DNA from: Huaxiibacter chinensis
GTDB taxonomy: Bacteria; Pseudomonadota; Gammaproteobacteria; Enterobacterales; Enterobacteriaceae
Direction of reading: 5' to 3'
Assembly: GCF_022171985.1 (NCBI RefSeq)
Contig: NZ_JAJVHF010000002.1
Span: 124,001 to 188,000, forward strand
Length of the DNA: 64,000 bases
Positions 45,716-59,404 of the stretch are shown one piece after another. A model generated the notes under the pieces. That model saw only the letters and a list, made by a program, of their open reading frames with translations. It was not told where the DNA came from and made no database searches. The position numbers were made by a program, and so were the translations under genes. Each line of letters starts with the position of its first letter. Position 1 is the stretch's first letter.

Positions 45716-47643
45716 GGCTTTAAGCGGAAAATACTGACCAGTTCTGTCAGATGCGATCCTTTCTCGCGCAGCGTTTGGGCCGTTTGCTCGCTGCGTGAGA
45801 CGCGATCCGCATTGATATGCGATGCTTCGCCAATATGCGCCATGGCCAGATTAACCTGACGGATCCCCGCTGATTGCTCATGCGAGGCATGGTTAATTTC
45901 GCCCACCAGCTGGCTGATGTTATCAATATGAACAATGATAGAGTCCATCGCATGACGGGTTTGCTCTGAAAGCTGATGCCCTTCACTCACCTTTTTCAGC
46001 GTATCGCCAATCAGTTGTTCAATCTCTTTCACCGCATTGGCGCTTCGCGCGGCCAGCGCACGGACTTCCTGCGCGACAACGGCAAACCCTTTGCCGTGTT
46101 CACCCGCGCGTGCGGCCTCAACGGCCGCGTTCAGTGCCAGGATATTGGTCTGGAAGGCGATAGACTCAATCACGCGGGTGATGTCTTCAATGCGTTTTGA
46201 GGCGTCACGGATATCGTCCATGGTGGCCACGGCGTGTCCTACCGTCTCGCCGCCCTGATGCACGGCGCGAGAGGTTTCATTCACCAGCTGCTGCGTCTGC
46301 TCCATATTGGCCGCATTCTGCTGCACCGTTGCGGCCAGCTGTTCCATGCTGGCCGAAGTCTCTTCAACGCTGCTGGCCTGCTTGTTAATCTGTTCAGAGA
46401 TCTCGCCGCTGTCGGAAGCCAGAGCGTTGGTCCCCAGATGGATATCGCCCGCTGATTCACGAACCTGCTGAACGATAGTCTGTAAACCACCCCCGATGCC
46501 ATTGATGGCCACGATCAATTGACCGACTTCATCCTGGCGTGTCACCGGCAGTTCTGCCCGCAAATCTCCCGCGGCGTACTGACGCGCCAGGTGAATGACG
46601 CTATGCAGCGGACGGGTTAACCAGCGACGAATAATGACCACAAACAGCAGGGCAAACAGGGCAGAAAGCACCGCGCCCGCCAGCAGGAAACGGTCCCGCA
46701 GGGCGGTGACGTTCTTCAGCAGCACCGATTTATCCACTTCGCCAATAATGGTCCAGTTCCAGCCAGGCATTGGGGTGTAAGCCATTTTAAGCGTGCGGCC
46801 ATCATCGCTGATGCGCTCGAGCGTACCGGACTGACCGCTCATTACCGCCTGTTGGATGTCGCTTGCCCACGCGGGCAACTGGCCTTCTTTATCAGCGTGG
46901 AACAGGTATTGGCCGCGCGTTTTGCCCTGGCCGCGATCGAGCACATAGAAGTGACCGCTTTTGCCCAGGCGTCGGCTGAGAATTTTTTCACGCATGATGT
47001 TCCATGACTGCGTGATATCGACGCCTACAAAGATGATCGCAATCACCTGCCCGCCCGCATCTTTGACCGGCTGATACTGGGTGATATAACGCTTGCCGAA
47101 AAGCAGCGCCAGGCCCCGGTAAACCTCACCTTTCGTCACGGAAGCAAAGGCCGGGCTGGTGGTATCCAGTACCGTACCGATGGCTCGCTCGCCGTTCTCT
47201 TTGCGCAGTGACGTTGCGACGCGGATGAAATCATTACCGCTGCGGACAAACAGCGTTGAAATGGCACCCGTGCGGTTTAAAAAGTCATCAGAAAGCGCGC
47301 TGTTTTCATGCAGCTCGGTCTCCCCACCTTTCAGCAGCGGAACGGTCTGGTTATTGATAGTCCGGCTCTGGCTGGCGTCGATGTTCAGCGGTTGGGGCAG
47401 GAAGGTGGAGAAGAGTTTGGTATAGCTCTCCACTTCTTCGCTCAGGCTGGTATTGAACATCTGCACCATATCAACCATGCCGGTAGACTGATTATGCAGG
47501 TCTTCCACGGCCAGGGTTTCAAGCTGTTCGCTGGCTTTATGGCTCAGAAGATAGGTGAATAGCAGAAACAGTGCCGCCACACTGATGCCGGTCAGCAGAG
47601 AGAGTTTGGTGCCCAGTCCCGCGCGGCGGAAAAAGTTGATCAT
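45712..47643 (-). CDS. Methyl-accepting chemotaxis protein with Cache-type sensor
   Basis: The 643-residue protein has a membrane segment at about residues 14-36, a long periplasmic sensor (about 37-315) of the Cache type ([20 protein letters not shown], then [17 protein letters not shown]), a second membrane segment (about 318-340), a HAMP domain, and the signalling hairpin with [20 protein letters not shown] and [20 protein letters not shown]. The C-terminus ends FRLKP with no NWETF-type CheR/CheB docking pentapeptide. I chose the ATG at 47641-47643. Ligand unknown. It is not in this place in E. coli. An unexplained palindrome lies 66 bases upstream. Confidence 0.88.
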   Translation of the reverse strand: MINFFRRAGLGTKLSLLTGISVAALFLLFTYLLSHKASEQLETLAVEDLHNQSTGMVDMVQMFNTSLSEEVESYTKLFSTFLPQPLNIDASQSRTINNQTVPLLKGGETELHENSALSDDFLNRTGAISTLFVRSGNDFIRVATSLRKENGERAIGTVLDTTSPAFASVTKGEVYRGLALLFGKRYITQYQPVKDAGGQVIAIIFVGVDITQSWNIMREKILSRRLGKSGHFYVLDRGQGKTRGQYLFHADKEGQLPAWASDIQQAVMSGQSGTLERISDDGRTLKMAYTPMPGWNWTIIGEVDKSVLLKNVTALRDRFLLAGAVLSALFALLFVVIIRRWLTRPLHSVIHLARQYAAGDLRAELPVTRQDEVGQLIVAINGIGGGLQTIVQQVRESAGDIHLGTNALASDSGEISEQINKQASSVEETSASMEQLAATVQQNAANMEQTQQLVNETSRAVHQGGETVGHAVATMDDIRDASKRIEDITRVIESIAFQTNILALNAAVEAARAGEHGKGFAVVAQEVRALAARSANAVKEIEQLIGDTLKKVSEGHQLSEQTRHAMDSIIVHIDNISQLVGEINHASHEQSAGIRQVNLAMAHIGEASHINADRVSRSEQTAQTLREKGSHLTELVSIFRLKP

Positions 47644-47708
47644 AAATTGCTCATTGTCGAAAAGGTATGGCAGTTCAACGGCAGAGCGCGGATAACATTT
47701 ATCGATTT

Positions 47709-47729
47709 CATGTAACAAATTGTTACATG
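47709..47729. promoter_or_regulatory. 21-bp palindrome upstream of the chemoreceptor gene
   Basis: CATGTAACA (47709-47717) and TGTTACATG (47721-47729) are perfect inverted repeats around AAT. It lies 66 bases ahead of the chemoreceptor start and looks like an operator for a dimeric regulator. It is not a sigma-28 promoter. The binder is unknown. Confidence 0.5.
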
Positions 47730-47776
47730 GCTGTTATGACTGGGTTGCAGAGCGGAGTAAGCATGTGTAAAAACAG

Positions 47777-47805
47777 AAAAGCCACTGAAATTACGTGGCT
47801 TTTTT
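47777..47805. terminator. Terminator of yjfN, usable both ways
   Basis: AAAAGCCAC (47777-47785) pairs with GTGGCTTTT (47795-47803). T tracts follow in both directions. It lies 8 bases beyond the yjfN stop, which reads leftward. Confidence 0.85.
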
Positions 47806-47812
47806 ATAGGAT

Positions 47813-48088
47813 TCAGGCGTAAAGAATGGCTTTCACCTGCCACTGATCGGCACGGTTGTTTTCCTGCATTTGAACGATTCGGTACCAGGTGGCGCCCTGC
47901 TCATCGGCTTTTAAGGCGATGACGCGCTCAACGTCCTGCAGGCTTCCGGAAATATTATTCACCGAGATAAGCCCTATTTCGTTCAAACCTGTAACGCAAT
48001 CTGCGCTGGCGAACTCGGCGGATTGTGCGGTGGTGCTCACCAGCCCGGCTGAGAGCAAGAGTGAGGTTAAAGCAAGCGATCGTTTCAT
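47813..48088 (-). CDS. yjfN: YjfN, DUF1471 periplasmic protein
   Basis: The 91-residue protein (MKRSLALTSLLLSAGLVSTT...) has a signal peptide of about 24 residues ending AQSA and a single DUF1471 (YdgH/BhsA/McbA) domain, including GLISVNNISGSLQDVERVIA and ending VKAILYA. The mature part is nearly identical to E. coli YjfN, which has been reported to activate the protease DegP. I chose the ATG at 48086-48088, with GGAG 7 bases upstream; an ATG four codons earlier is not well spaced. It is followed on the same strand by its own terminator. Confidence 0.9.
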   Translation of the reverse strand: MKRSLALTSLLLSAGLVSTTAQSAEFASADCVTGLNEIGLISVNNISGSLQDVERVIALKADEQGATWYRIVQMQENNRADQWQVKAILYA

Positions 48089-48236
48089 AGTCAACTCCAT
48101 TTCACAGGTTTCCGGTATCCGCCGGGCAATCCTTCGCGAATAAACTCATTTCCTTTGTCACAGGCATGCAGTTTATTGTGAACAGGAAAACGTCTATGGA
48201 CGCAAAGCAGTGTAAATGTCGCTTAAATTCTGAACG

Positions 48237-48545
48237 TTACTTGCGATACAAAATTGCCTGTGAGTACCATTGTCCCGTAACGATCGTTTCGTCGACCATA
48301 ATAATCACGTAATAATCGGCGTTTGCAGCGACAGCTTTTGCTTTAATAGCATCTTGCGCATCATCCGGAGAACCGCGCACCAGAACGCTAACCGTCCCCA
48401 TTCGCTGTAATCCCTCAGTTTGATTACGATGAATCTCCTGAGGATGATCGGCAACCGGGGGAGCAGGTTGCGGTGTGCCTTGCAGCGCGCTACAGCCCGC
48501 TAATACTGACACCAGCCATAAAGCAGCAAACCTTCGCATAGCCAT
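48237..48545 (-). CDS. bsmA: BsmA lipoprotein (biofilm stress and motility, DUF1471)
   Basis: The 102-residue protein matches E. coli BsmA (YjfO). The lipobox LAGC (cysteine about residue 18) follows a short signal peptide. The mature domain is of the DUF1471 type, with GLQRMGTVSVLVRGSPDDAQ and VDETIVTGQWYSQAILYRK. I chose the ATG at 48543-48545, which has AGGA 8 bases upstream; the open frame upstream lacks homology. It is known in E. coli to affect biofilm response to peroxide and DNA damage. It neighbours yjfN on the same strand and diverges from yjfP. Confidence 0.9.
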   Translation of the reverse strand: MAMRRFAALWLVSVLAGCSALQGTPQPAPPVADHPQEIHRNQTEGLQRMGTVSVLVRGSPDDAQDAIKAKAVAANADYYVIIMVDETIVTGQWYSQAILYRK

Positions 48546-48704
48546 ATCTCGTTTCCTGATAGTCATAGTGTAGATGTCTGCGAATTTCCTTTTGGGGGAA
48601 TGTTCCCAAACTGTTATCTGTAACGTAAATTTCGAATGAAAATGTCGTGAAAGCGTAATCCAGTTCTCAACATTATGAATCACCCACACGAATAAGGAGC
48701 AGCC

Positions 48705-49430
48705 ATGATTGAGTTAACGACCCGGAGACTGGGTGACCACGAAATTTTACACGCTTATCCGGCGGGAAAAGCGACACAGCCATTACCGGTTATTATTTTT
48801 TATCATGGGTTTACTTCATCAAAACTGGTCTATAGCTACTTTGCGGTAGCGCTGGCGCAGGCGGGGTTTCGTGTCATCATGCCCGATGCGCCCGATCATG
48901 GTTCGCGTTACCGCGGCGATGAACAGTCTCGCCTGGGACAGTTCTGGCCAATTCTTCATGGTAACCTGGTGGAGTTCGCTGGGCTCCGTGACGCTCTCTT
49001 TGCCGCCGGGCTGGTGGCCGATAAACGTCTGGCTGTGGCCGGCGCTTCAATGGGGGGAATGACGGCGTTGGGTATTATGACGCAGCATCCAGAAGTCACC
49101 TGTGTGGCGAGTCTGATGGGGTCGGGGTATTTTTTGACGCTGGCGGACACGCTGTTTCCACCCTCGGGTGATTCAGAGGCCGTTCGCGCATCATTGCGCG
49201 CATGGGACGTCACAGATGCGCTGCCGCGCCTTGCTGACAGGCCGCTTTTTTTATGGCACGGCGAAGCGGATGACGTCGTGCCCGCCGGGGAAACCTTCCG
49301 CTTACAGCAGGCATTGATTCGCGAGGGGCTGGATAAACGCCTCACCTGCGTCTGGGAAGCAGGCGTGCGGCATCGCATTACCCCGACGGCGCTTGACGCA
49401 ACCGTCGATTTCTTTTTAAAGAACCTTTAA
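48705..49430 (+). CDS. yjfP: YjfP alpha/beta-hydrolase (esterase)
   Basis: The 241-residue protein is an alpha/beta hydrolase like E. coli YjfP, which has carboxylesterase activity. The oxyanion loop [14 protein letters not shown] precedes the nucleophile elbow GASMGG (serine near residue 119). The acid lies in [12 protein letters not shown] and the histidine in VRHRITP. Its stop overlaps that of the convergent ulaR by 4 bases. The natural substrate is unknown. Confidence 0.9.
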   Translation: MIELTTRRLGDHEILHAYPAGKATQPLPVIIFYHGFTSSKLVYSYFAVALAQAGFRVIMPDAPDHGSRYRGDEQSRLGQFWPILHGNLVEFAGLRDALFAAGLVADKRLAVAGASMGGMTALGIMTQHPEVTCVASLMGSGYFLTLADTLFPPSGDSEAVRASLRAWDVTDALPRLADRPLFLWHGEADDVVPAGETFRLQQALIREGLDKRLTCVWEAGVRHRITPTALDATVDFFLKNL

Positions 49431-50182
49431 ACGCGCAGGATTTTCACGCCCTGATCCGCCAGTTTCTGAAGGATCTGCGGATTGGCGTTTTTGCCGGTGA
49501 TCACCATATCGATCTGCTCGGCGCGACTGAACAACATACCGGCACGCTCGCCGACCTTGCTGCTGTCGACCAACACCACCAGTTTGCCGACGACGTTGAG
49601 CATATTCTGCTCGGCCATCGCGGTTAGCATATCGGTTTTGTACAGGCCATCCGCAGTGAGACCCTTACCGCTGGTAAACATCCAGTGACCGGCGTAAAGG
49701 CTGTTTTCGCTGTCCTGTGGGCTGAGGGTAATCGACTGGCTCTTATTGTATTGCCCCCCCATGATCACCACGCTTTCATGCTCCTGATCGATGAGAAAGT
49801 TGGCCAGCGGCAGGTAGTTGGTGATGATTTGCACCGGCTTGCCGCACATTTCACGGCCCAGCAAAAAGGCGGTAGACCCACAGTTAATCACCACGCTTTC
49901 ACCAGGATTAACCAGCTGCGAGGCGGCGCGGGCAATGCGGATTTTTTCGTCATGGTTTAACGCCTGATGAATGTTCATGGGCGTCCAGCGCGGGCGCTGC
50001 TGGCTAATGGCTTCCGCGCCATTGCGCACTTTTTTCAACTTGCCGCTTTCATCCAGCTTATTGATATCCCGGCGTGCGGTCGCGGGCGAAATCCCTAAAC
50101 GTTCGATAACTTGTTCGACGGTAACAAACCCCGTTTGCGCCAGGAGTTCCAGTAAAATTTGATGCCGTTGCGCTTCCGTCAT
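49427..50182 (-). CDS. ulaR: UlaR, DeoR-family repressor of ascorbate genes
   Basis: The 251-residue protein is UlaR. An N-terminal DeoR helix-turn-helix ([39 protein letters not shown]) is joined to a sugar-phosphate-binding domain with [15 protein letters not shown]. In E. coli the repressor releases the ula operators on binding L-ascorbate 6-phosphate. It lies downstream of ulaG on the same strand, separated by the ulaG terminator, and converges on yjfP. Confidence 0.95.
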   Translation of the reverse strand: MTEAQRHQILLELLAQTGFVTVEQVIERLGISPATARRDINKLDESGKLKKVRNGAEAISQQRPRWTPMNIHQALNHDEKIRIARAASQLVNPGESVVINCGSTAFLLGREMCGKPVQIITNYLPLANFLIDQEHESVVIMGGQYNKSQSITLSPQDSENSLYAGHWMFTSGKGLTADGLYKTDMLTAMAEQNMLNVVGKLVVLVDSSKVGERAGMLFSRAEQIDMVITGKNANPQILQKLADQGVKILRV

Positions 50183-50255
50183 GAGCTATTCCGATAAAAA
50201 TTGATTTTAAAAGATAATATTTGAAATAGCCTGAAATTACTAAGCAAAAGATGAA

Positions 50256-50278
50256 TCGCCAGACTCAGGGTCTGGCGA
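50256..50278 (-). terminator. Terminator of ulaG
   Basis: TCGCCAGA and TCTGGCGA form a perfect 8-bp stem with a 7-base loop, 28 bases past the ulaG stop on the minus strand, followed there by TTCATCTTTT. Confidence 0.75.
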
Positions 50279-50306
50279 TAAAAGATCGCGAAAGTGACGC
50301 GAATTC

Positions 50307-51371
50307 TTACAGGAACGATTTGAACGGCAGGTCAGGCTCGACAGTGAAGCAATCATCAAAACCGCGAGGGTAATGGTATTCGACGTTATCTTTATCCAGC
50401 GGCCAGGTAAACTTACCGCCGACCTGCCAGATGAAAGGCTTGAAGCCATACTTCAGCCGGTCTTTTTTCATCTCCCACAGGACGCGGATTTCCTGCGGAT
50501 CGGCCTGGAAGTTTGACCAGATATCATGATGGAAAGGGATCACCACTTTGGTGTTCAACGCTTCGGCCATACGCAGCATGTCGGCGCTGGTCATTTTGTC
50601 CGTGATGCCACGCGGGTTTTCCCCGTAGGAGCCAAGCGCGACGTCGATCTGATGTTCGTTACCGTGTTTCGCGTAATAGTTGGAGTAGTGCGAGTCACCG
50701 CTGTGATACAGCGAGCCTCCCGGCGTTTTGAACAGATAGTTGACGGCACGCGCGTCCATGCCGTCCGGTAAAACACCCGCGGCTTTTTGATCGGCGGGCA
50801 GGGTAATCAGCGCGGTCCGGTCAAAAGCATCCAGCGCATGGATCTCAATGTCTTTGATTTTCACCACATCGCCCGGCCTCATGACGATGCACCGTTCTTT
50901 TGGCACCCCCCAGCCAATCCACAGATCCACGCAGGTCTGTGGCCCGATAAACGGTACGTCGTCGGCGCAGTTTTGCATAACGGCGGCGGCCACGTTCACA
51001 TCGATATGATCGTTATGATCGTGCGTGGACAGGACGGCATCGATCTGGCGAATCGCAAAGGGATCAAGCACAAAGGGCGTCGTGCGCAGGTTCGGCTGAA
51101 GCTTTTTCACGCCTGCCATACGCTGCATCTGGTGGCCTTGCTTCATCAGCGGATTGCCGTGGCTTTGCTTGCCGGTTCCACACCAGAAATCCACGCAAAG
51201 GTTGGCGCCGCCTTCTGATTTTAGCCAGATACCCGTACACCCGAGCCACCACATCGCAAAGGTGCCCGGCGCAACCTGCTCTTGCTCGATCTCCTCATTT
51301 AGCCAGCTGCCCCATTCCGGGAAAGTGCTCAGGATCCAGGATTCACGGGTGATGCTGTTCACTTTACTCAT
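50307..51371 (-). CDS. ulaG: L-ascorbate-6-phosphate lactonase UlaG
   Basis: The 354-residue protein is UlaG, a metallo-beta-lactamase-fold enzyme that opens L-ascorbate 6-phosphate to 3-keto-L-gulonate 6-phosphate. The metal motif [14 protein letters not shown] (about residues 114-127) and the later [10 protein letters not shown] and [10 protein letters not shown] are intact. Length equals E. coli UlaG. It is transcribed divergently from the ulaABCDEF operon with operators in the shared 360-base gap. Confidence 0.97.
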   Translation of the reverse strand: MSKVNSITRESWILSTFPEWGSWLNEEIEQEQVAPGTFAMWWLGCTGIWLKSEGGANLCVDFWCGTGKQSHGNPLMKQGHQMQRMAGVKKLQPNLRTTPFVLDPFAIRQIDAVLSTHDHNDHIDVNVAAAVMQNCADDVPFIGPQTCVDLWIGWGVPKERCIVMRPGDVVKIKDIEIHALDAFDRTALITLPADQKAAGVLPDGMDARAVNYLFKTPGGSLYHSGDSHYSNYYAKHGNEHQIDVALGSYGENPRGITDKMTSADMLRMAEALNTKVVIPFHHDIWSNFQADPQEIRVLWEMKKDRLKYGFKPFIWQVGGKFTWPLDKDNVEYHYPRGFDDCFTVEPDLPFKSFL

Positions 51372-53129
<1,758 letters not shown>

Positions 53130-53144
53130 TAAGGAGTTCCGATT

Positions 53145-53450
53145 ATGACCGTACGTATTCTGGCTGTATGTGGAAATGGGCAAGGTAGCTCCATGATCAT
53201 GAAAATGAAAGTGGACCAGTTTCTGACGCAGCAAGGCGTGGATCACACGGTAAATAGCTGTGCCGTGGGTGAATACAAGAGCGAGTTGGGCGGTGCGGAT
53301 GTGATTATTGCCTCAACCCATATCGCCGGTGAAATCACCGTCTCCGGAAACAAATATGTGGTGGGGGTTCGCAATATGCTTTCTGCCGCTGATTTCGGCC
53401 CAAAACTGATGGAGGTGATCAACGCGCACTTCCCGAATGATGTGAAATAA
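53145..53450 (+). CDS. ulaB: Ascorbate-specific PTS component IIB
   Basis: The 101-residue protein is UlaB. The phosphorylated cysteine is Cys9 in [20 protein letters not shown]. It passes phosphate from UlaC to ascorbate bound at UlaA. AAGGAG precedes the ATG. It lies 15 bases after ulaA and 9 before ulaC. Confidence 0.97.
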   Translation: MTVRILAVCGNGQGSSMIMKMKVDQFLTQQGVDHTVNSCAVGEYKSELGGADVIIASTHIAGEITVSGNKYVVGVRNMLSAADFGPKLMEVINAHFPNDVK

Positions 53451-53459
53451 GGACGTGTC

Positions 53460-53927
53460 ATGAAATTACGTGATTCGCTGGCGGAAAATCATTCCATTCT
53501 TTTGCAGGCGGATGCCAGCAACTGGCAGGACGCCGTCAAACTCGGCGTGGATTTGCTGGTCAGGGCGGATGTCGTGGAGCCGCGCTACTACCAGGCCATC
53601 CTGGATGGCGTTGCACAGCATGGACCTTATTTTGTGATTGCGCCGGGTCTGGCAATGCCGCATGGCCGCCCGGAAGAAGGCGTAAAAAAAACCGGCTTCG
53701 CGCTGGTGACGCTCAAAACGCCGCTGGTCTTCAACCATGAAGATAACGATCCCGTCGATATCCTGATCACCATGGCGGCTGTGGATGCCAACACCCATCA
53801 GGAAGTCGGCATTATGCAAATCGTCAATCTGTTTGATGATGAAGAAAATTTCGACCGTTTACGCGCCTGCCGCACCGAGCAGGACGTGCTGGATTTAATC
53901 GATCGCGCCACTGCGGCGGCACGTTAA
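53460..53927 (+). CDS. ulaC: Ascorbate-specific PTS component IIA
   Basis: The 155-residue protein is UlaC, of the PTS IIA-2 (mannitol/fructose) type. The phosphorylated histidine is His68 in [15 protein letters not shown]. It receives phosphate from HPr and gives it to Cys9 of UlaB. It sits between ulaB and ulaD in the operon. Confidence 0.96.
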   Translation: MKLRDSLAENHSILLQADASNWQDAVKLGVDLLVRADVVEPRYYQAILDGVAQHGPYFVIAPGLAMPHGRPEEGVKKTGFALVTLKTPLVFNHEDNDPVDILITMAAVDANTHQEVGIMQIVNLFDDEENFDRLRACRTEQDVLDLIDRATAAAR

Positions 53928-53940
53928 GAAGGAACTGAAA

Positions 53941-54591
53941 ATGTCATTACCTATGTTGCAGGTTGCGCTTGATAACCAGACCCTGTCTCACGCTTACGAA
54001 ACCACCCGCCTGATTGCTGAAGAGGTGGACATTATAGAAGTCGGCACCATTCTGTGTGTCGGTGAGGGCGTGCGTGCCGTACGCGACTTGAAAGCGCTCT
54101 ATCCGCATAAAATTGTGCTGGCAGATGCCAAAATCGCCGATGCCGGCAAAATACTCTCGCGGATGTGCTTTGAGGCGAACGCTGACTGGGTCACCGTGAT
54201 TTGCTGTGCCGATATCAACACCGCGAAAGGCGCGCTGGACGTGGCGAAGGAGTTTGGCGGCGACGTGCAGATTGAGCTGACGGGCTTCTGGACCTGGGAA
54301 CAGGCGCAAGCGTGGCGTGATGCCGGGATTCAGCAGGTGGTCTATCACCGCAGCCGTGACGCGCAGGCCGCCGGTGTTGCCTGGAGCGAGGCCGATATCA
54401 GTGCGATCAAACGTCTGGCGGATATGGGCTTCAAGGTCACCGTAACGGGTGGTCTGGCGCTCGACGATCTCCCGCTGTTCCAGGGCATTCCGATTCACGT
54501 GTTTATCGCTGGTCGCAGTATTCGCGATGCTGCTTCGCCGGTTAAAGCCGCGCGCCAGTTTAAACGCTCCATCGCCCAGCTGTGGGGATAA
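53941..54591 (+). CDS. ulaD: 3-keto-L-gulonate-6-phosphate decarboxylase
   Basis: The 216-residue protein is UlaD, a (beta/alpha)8 barrel of the OMP decarboxylase suprafamily that gives L-xylulose 5-phosphate. The metal-binding motif [10 protein letters not shown] is at about residues 59-68, and the phosphate-binding end VTGGLALDD...[10 protein letters not shown] is intact. AGGAACTGAAA precedes the ATG. Confidence 0.96.
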   Translation: MSLPMLQVALDNQTLSHAYETTRLIAEEVDIIEVGTILCVGEGVRAVRDLKALYPHKIVLADAKIADAGKILSRMCFEANADWVTVICCADINTAKGALDVAKEFGGDVQIELTGFWTWEQAQAWRDAGIQQVVYHRSRDAQAAGVAWSEADISAIKRLADMGFKVTVTGGLALDDLPLFQGIPIHVFIAGRSIRDAASPVKAARQFKRSIAQLWG

Positions 54592-54600
54592 GGAGCGGGT

Positions 54601-55467
54601 ATGTTGTCTACACAGGTCCCGTTAGGGATTTATGAAAAGGCGCTCCCCGCGGGGGAGTGCTGGCTGGAACGGCTACAGCTTGCCAAAAAGCTCGGTTTTG
54701 ATTTTGTGGAAATGTCGATTGATGAAACCGACGCGCGTTTATCCCGTCTTGACTGGCCTCGGGACGCGCGGCTGTCGTTGGTCAGTGCCATTGCCGAAAC
54801 CGGCGTGCGGGTGCCGTCCATGTGTTTGAGCGCGCATAGACGTTTTCCTTTGGGGTGCGAGGACGATGCCATTCGCGCCCAGGGGCTGGAGATCATGCGT
54901 AAAGCCATCGCGTTCGCCCAGGATGTTGGCATCCGCGTCATTCAGCTGGCGGGGTATGACGTCTATTATCAGGAAGCCAGTGACGAAACACGTCGGCGGT
55001 TTCGCGAAGGCCTGAAAGAGAGCGTCGGGATGGCCAGCCGTGCCCAGGTCACGCTGGCTATGGAGATCATGGATTATCCCCTGATGAACTCCATCAGCAA
55101 GGCGCTGGGGTATACGCACTACCTGAATAACCCCTGGTTTCAGCTTTATCCGGATATCGGCAATTTGTCGGTGTGGGATAACGATGTGCAGATGGAGTTA
55201 CAGGCCGGAATCGGGCATATCGTGGCGGTGCATGTAAAAGATACGCGCCCCGGCGTCTTCAAAAATGTGCCGTTTGGTACCGGCGTCGTGGAGTTTGAAC
55301 AGTGCTTCCGGACGTTAAAAGAGAGCGGCTACTGCGGCCCCTATCTGATTGAGATGTGGAGTGAAACCGCAGAAAACCCGGAGGCCGAGGTTGCGCTGGC
55401 ACGCGACTGGGTACGTGGGCGCATGGCGCGTGCAGGATTACTGGAGGCCGATAATGCAGCCGCTTAA
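54601..55467 (+). CDS. ulaE: L-ribulose/L-xylulose-5-phosphate 3-epimerase UlaE
   Basis: The 288-residue protein is UlaE, a TIM-barrel 3-epimerase that turns L-xylulose 5-phosphate into L-ribulose 5-phosphate. Landmarks are [29 protein letters not shown] and [31 protein letters not shown] precedes the ATG. The C-terminus runs a few residues beyond E. coli UlaE (284) and its gene overlaps ulaF by 14 bases. Confidence 0.95.
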   Translation: MLSTQVPLGIYEKALPAGECWLERLQLAKKLGFDFVEMSIDETDARLSRLDWPRDARLSLVSAIAETGVRVPSMCLSAHRRFPLGCEDDAIRAQGLEIMRKAIAFAQDVGIRVIQLAGYDVYYQEASDETRRRFREGLKESVGMASRAQVTLAMEIMDYPLMNSISKALGYTHYLNNPWFQLYPDIGNLSVWDNDVQMELQAGIGHIVAVHVKDTRPGVFKNVPFGTGVVEFEQCFRTLKESGYCGPYLIEMWSETAENPEAEVALARDWVRGRMARAGLLEADNAAA

Positions 55468-56140
55468 AAAGCAGGTCTTTGAGGCCAATATGGATCTCCC
55501 CCGATACGGCCTGGTAACCTTCACCTGGGGGAACGTCAGTGCTATCGACAGGGCGCGTGGGCGGGTGGTGATTAAGCCGAGCGGTGTGGCTTATGATGCC
55601 ATGACCGTTGACGATATGGTGGTGGTGGATCTGGACGGCAACGTTATCGAAGGCCGCTGGAATCCCTCTTCCGATACGGCCACGCACCTGGCGCTCTATC
55701 GACGCTTTCCTTCCCTTGGGGGCATTGTCCACACGCACTCGACGCATGCCACAGCCTGGGCTCAGGCGGGGATGGCCATTCCGGCGCTGGGTACCACGCA
55801 TGCGGACTATTTCTTTGGCGATATTCCCTGCACCCGCGCATTGACCGAAGCAGAAGTGTCGGACGAGTACGAACGCAATACGGGCAAGGTCATCATTGAA
55901 ACGCTGGGCGAGCGCGACCCGTTGCATACGCCGGGCATCGTGGTGTATCAGCACGGGCCCTTCTCCTGGGGCAAAAATGCACATGATGCGGTGCATAACG
56001 CGGTGGTCATGGAAGAGGTGGCGAAAATGGCCTGGATATCACGCGGTATTAATCCGCAGCTCAAGCCCATCGACAGCTATCTGATGAACAAACATTATCT
56101 GCGCAAGCACGGTCCCGATGCTTATTACGGGCAGAAATAA
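55454..56140 (+). CDS. ulaF: L-ribulose-5-phosphate 4-epimerase UlaF
   Basis: The 228-residue protein is UlaF, a class II aldolase-fold zinc enzyme that makes D-xylulose 5-phosphate, the exit to the pentose phosphate pathway. Zinc histidines lie in [16 protein letters not shown]; the nearby active-site region is [14 protein letters not shown] chose the ATG at 55454 ([20 protein letters not shown]), inside the end of ulaE; the longer open frame has no homology upstream. Last gene of the operon. Confidence 0.96.
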   Translation: MQPLKKQVFEANMDLPRYGLVTFTWGNVSAIDRARGRVVIKPSGVAYDAMTVDDMVVVDLDGNVIEGRWNPSSDTATHLALYRRFPSLGGIVHTHSTHATAWAQAGMAIPALGTTHADYFFGDIPCTRALTEAEVSDEYERNTGKVIIETLGERDPLHTPGIVVYQHGPFSWGKNAHDAVHNAVVMEEVAKMAWISRGINPQLKPIDSYLMNKHYLRKHGPDAYYGQK

Positions 56141-56144
56141 AAAA

Positions 56145-56163
56145 AGCCCCCGGGCAGGGGGCT
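56145..56163. terminator. Terminator between ulaF and yjfY
   Basis: AGCCCCC pairs with GGGGGCT around a 5-base loop. A run of A on the left serves as the T tract for leftward transcripts from yjfY; rightward it ends the ula operon 4 bases after ulaF. Confidence 0.75.
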
Positions 56164-56218
56164 AAATCATTGCGTGCTATGTTTTCGTTGTTGGCTTTCC
56201 TGGTGCTGGCGTGACGCT

Positions 56219-56494
56219 TTATTTGTAGATATCCGCGCTTGCATGCATATTGCCGTTGCTGCCGGGCTCGCGCATCAGCATGACATGATAATAATGGGCG
56301 CCTCTCGCGTCGGTTTCTTCATTCAGGGCCTGATCTGCTTCGCTTTCGGTGGCAAAATTATGATTGATGTAAATCACACCTAAGCTCTGCACATCATCCA
56401 TATTCCGGGCCTGTCGGCTGTCTATCTTGATGGCTGCCGTTGCGTTTGCACTGAACAACAGGACGGCCAGAAGGGCAATTATGATGTTTTTCAT
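56219..56494 (-). CDS. yjfY: YjfY, DUF1471 periplasmic protein
   Basis: The 91-residue protein MKNIIIALLAVLLFSANATA... has a signal peptide cleaved near ATA-A and one DUF1471 domain (SLGVIYINHNFATESEADQA; GAHYYHVMLMREPGSNGN). It matches E. coli YjfY. It is the third DUF1471 protein near the ula genes, with yjfN and bsmA. Function unknown. Confidence 0.9.
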   Translation of the reverse strand: MKNIIIALLAVLLFSANATAAIKIDSRQARNMDDVQSLGVIYINHNFATESEADQALNEETDARGAHYYHVMLMREPGSNGNMHASADIYK

Positions 56495-57234
<740 letters not shown>

Positions 57235-57240
57235 TTTCTG

Positions 57241-57787
<547 letters not shown>

Positions 57788-57816
57788 TCGGGCACGGTCC
57801 ACTAATACGACTTTAA

Positions 57817-58278
<462 letters not shown>

Positions 58279-58303
58279 TTTTTTTACTTAGTTCGCGTCG
58301 AAG

Positions 58304-58326
58304 CGCCGGCCTTGTGCCGGCGTTTT
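58304..58326 (+). terminator. Rho-independent terminator of the rpsF-rplI operon
   Basis: CGCCGGC (58304-58310) and GCCGGCG (58316-58322) pair perfectly around CTTGT, followed by TTTT. Confidence 0.92.
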
Positions 58327-58432
58327 GCTTTTTAGCGCCCGTAAATCTTTCCCTTCCCGTCTTGTATGGTAGCTATTCCCGCCACAATCTCCGATAATAA
58401 AATGAAACGCCATTTTATCTTTGAGATTTGCT

Positions 58433-59362
58433 ATGGACATCGCCCAGCCTGCCTCCGTTTTTGCCCGTAAAAATGTTGCTTACGCCTGCGCCACGCTATG
58501 TTGCCTGCTCTGGGGCAGCTCGTACCCGGCGATAAAAAGCGGCTATGAACTCTTTCACATCGCCGCCGATGATATCCCGTCGAAGCTCGTCTTTGCCGGC
58601 TATCGTTTTCTGTTTGCCGGGGCGCTTCTGCTGCTGTTTGCGCTGGCTCAGCGTAAACCTATCGCCAGGTTCACGACGCGCCAGTTCGGACAACTCACGC
58701 TGCTTGGCCTCACGCAAACGTCTATCCAGTACACATTCTTCTATATTGGGCTCGCCTGGACCACCGGGGTGAACGGGTCAATCATGAATGCGACGGGCAC
58801 CTTCTTCAGCGTGCTGCTGGCGCATTTTATCTATCACAACGACAAGCTCAGCTATAACAAAACCCTGGGTTGCATACTGGGCTTTGCCGGTGTGATGCTG
58901 GTGAATTTCAATCATGGGCTGAGTGATTTTCATTTTGTCTGGAAGGGTGGCGGCTTCGTGATTCTGGCGGCGTTTATCCTTTCTTCCGCAACGCTCTACG
59001 GCAAGCGCATCTCACAGACGGTTGACCCAACGGTGATGACGGGCTGGCAGCTGGCATTGGGCGGGCTTGCGCTGGTTGTCGCGGGATATATGACGGGCGG
59101 AACGCTGGAGCTCCATAGCATCGAAGCCGCCGCGATTCTGGGCTATCTGACGCTTCTGTCATCCGTCGCGTTTGCGCTGTGGAGTGTGCTGCTAAAAGTG
59201 AACCGCGTCAGCATGATCGCCCCGTTTAACTTTGTGGTGCCGGTTGCGGGAACGGTATTGTCGGCTATTTTCCTGGGCGAAAATATTTTCGATATTAAAT
59301 ATGCCGTGGCGCTGGTGCTGGTTTGTACGGGGATAGCGTGGGTGAACAAGCGGAATGCCTGA
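58433..59362 (+). CDS. EamA-family (DMT) transporter
   Basis: The 309-residue protein is a 10-helix drug/metabolite transporter with two tandem EamA repeats: repeat 1 holds CCLLWGSSYPAIKSGYELFH, repeat 2 holds FILSSATLYGKRISQTVDPT. I chose the ATG at 58433; a TTG four codons earlier is possible and the ribosome site is weak. E. coli has ytfA/yjfZ at this place instead. Substrate unknown; amino-acid or metabolite export is the family norm. Confidence 0.85.
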   Translation: MDIAQPASVFARKNVAYACATLCCLLWGSSYPAIKSGYELFHIAADDIPSKLVFAGYRFLFAGALLLLFALAQRKPIARFTTRQFGQLTLLGLTQTSIQYTFFYIGLAWTTGVNGSIMNATGTFFSVLLAHFIYHNDKLSYNKTLGCILGFAGVMLVNFNHGLSDFHFVWKGGGFVILAAFILSSATLYGKRISQTVDPTVMTGWQLALGGLALVVAGYMTGGTLELHSIEAAAILGYLTLLSSVAFALWSVLLKVNRVSMIAPFNFVVPVAGTVLSAIFLGENIFDIKYAVALVLVCTGIAWVNKRNA

Positions 59363-59404
59363 TAATCTCTGCCGGGCAACGCGCTGGCGTGCCCGGCAGA
59401 GAAA

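Noticed and set aside
47699-47737. Possible sigma-28 promoter for the 45.7-47.6 kb chemoreceptor
   Set aside because: A TTATCGAT stretch is present, but no TTTA lies at the required 15-base distance on the minus strand.
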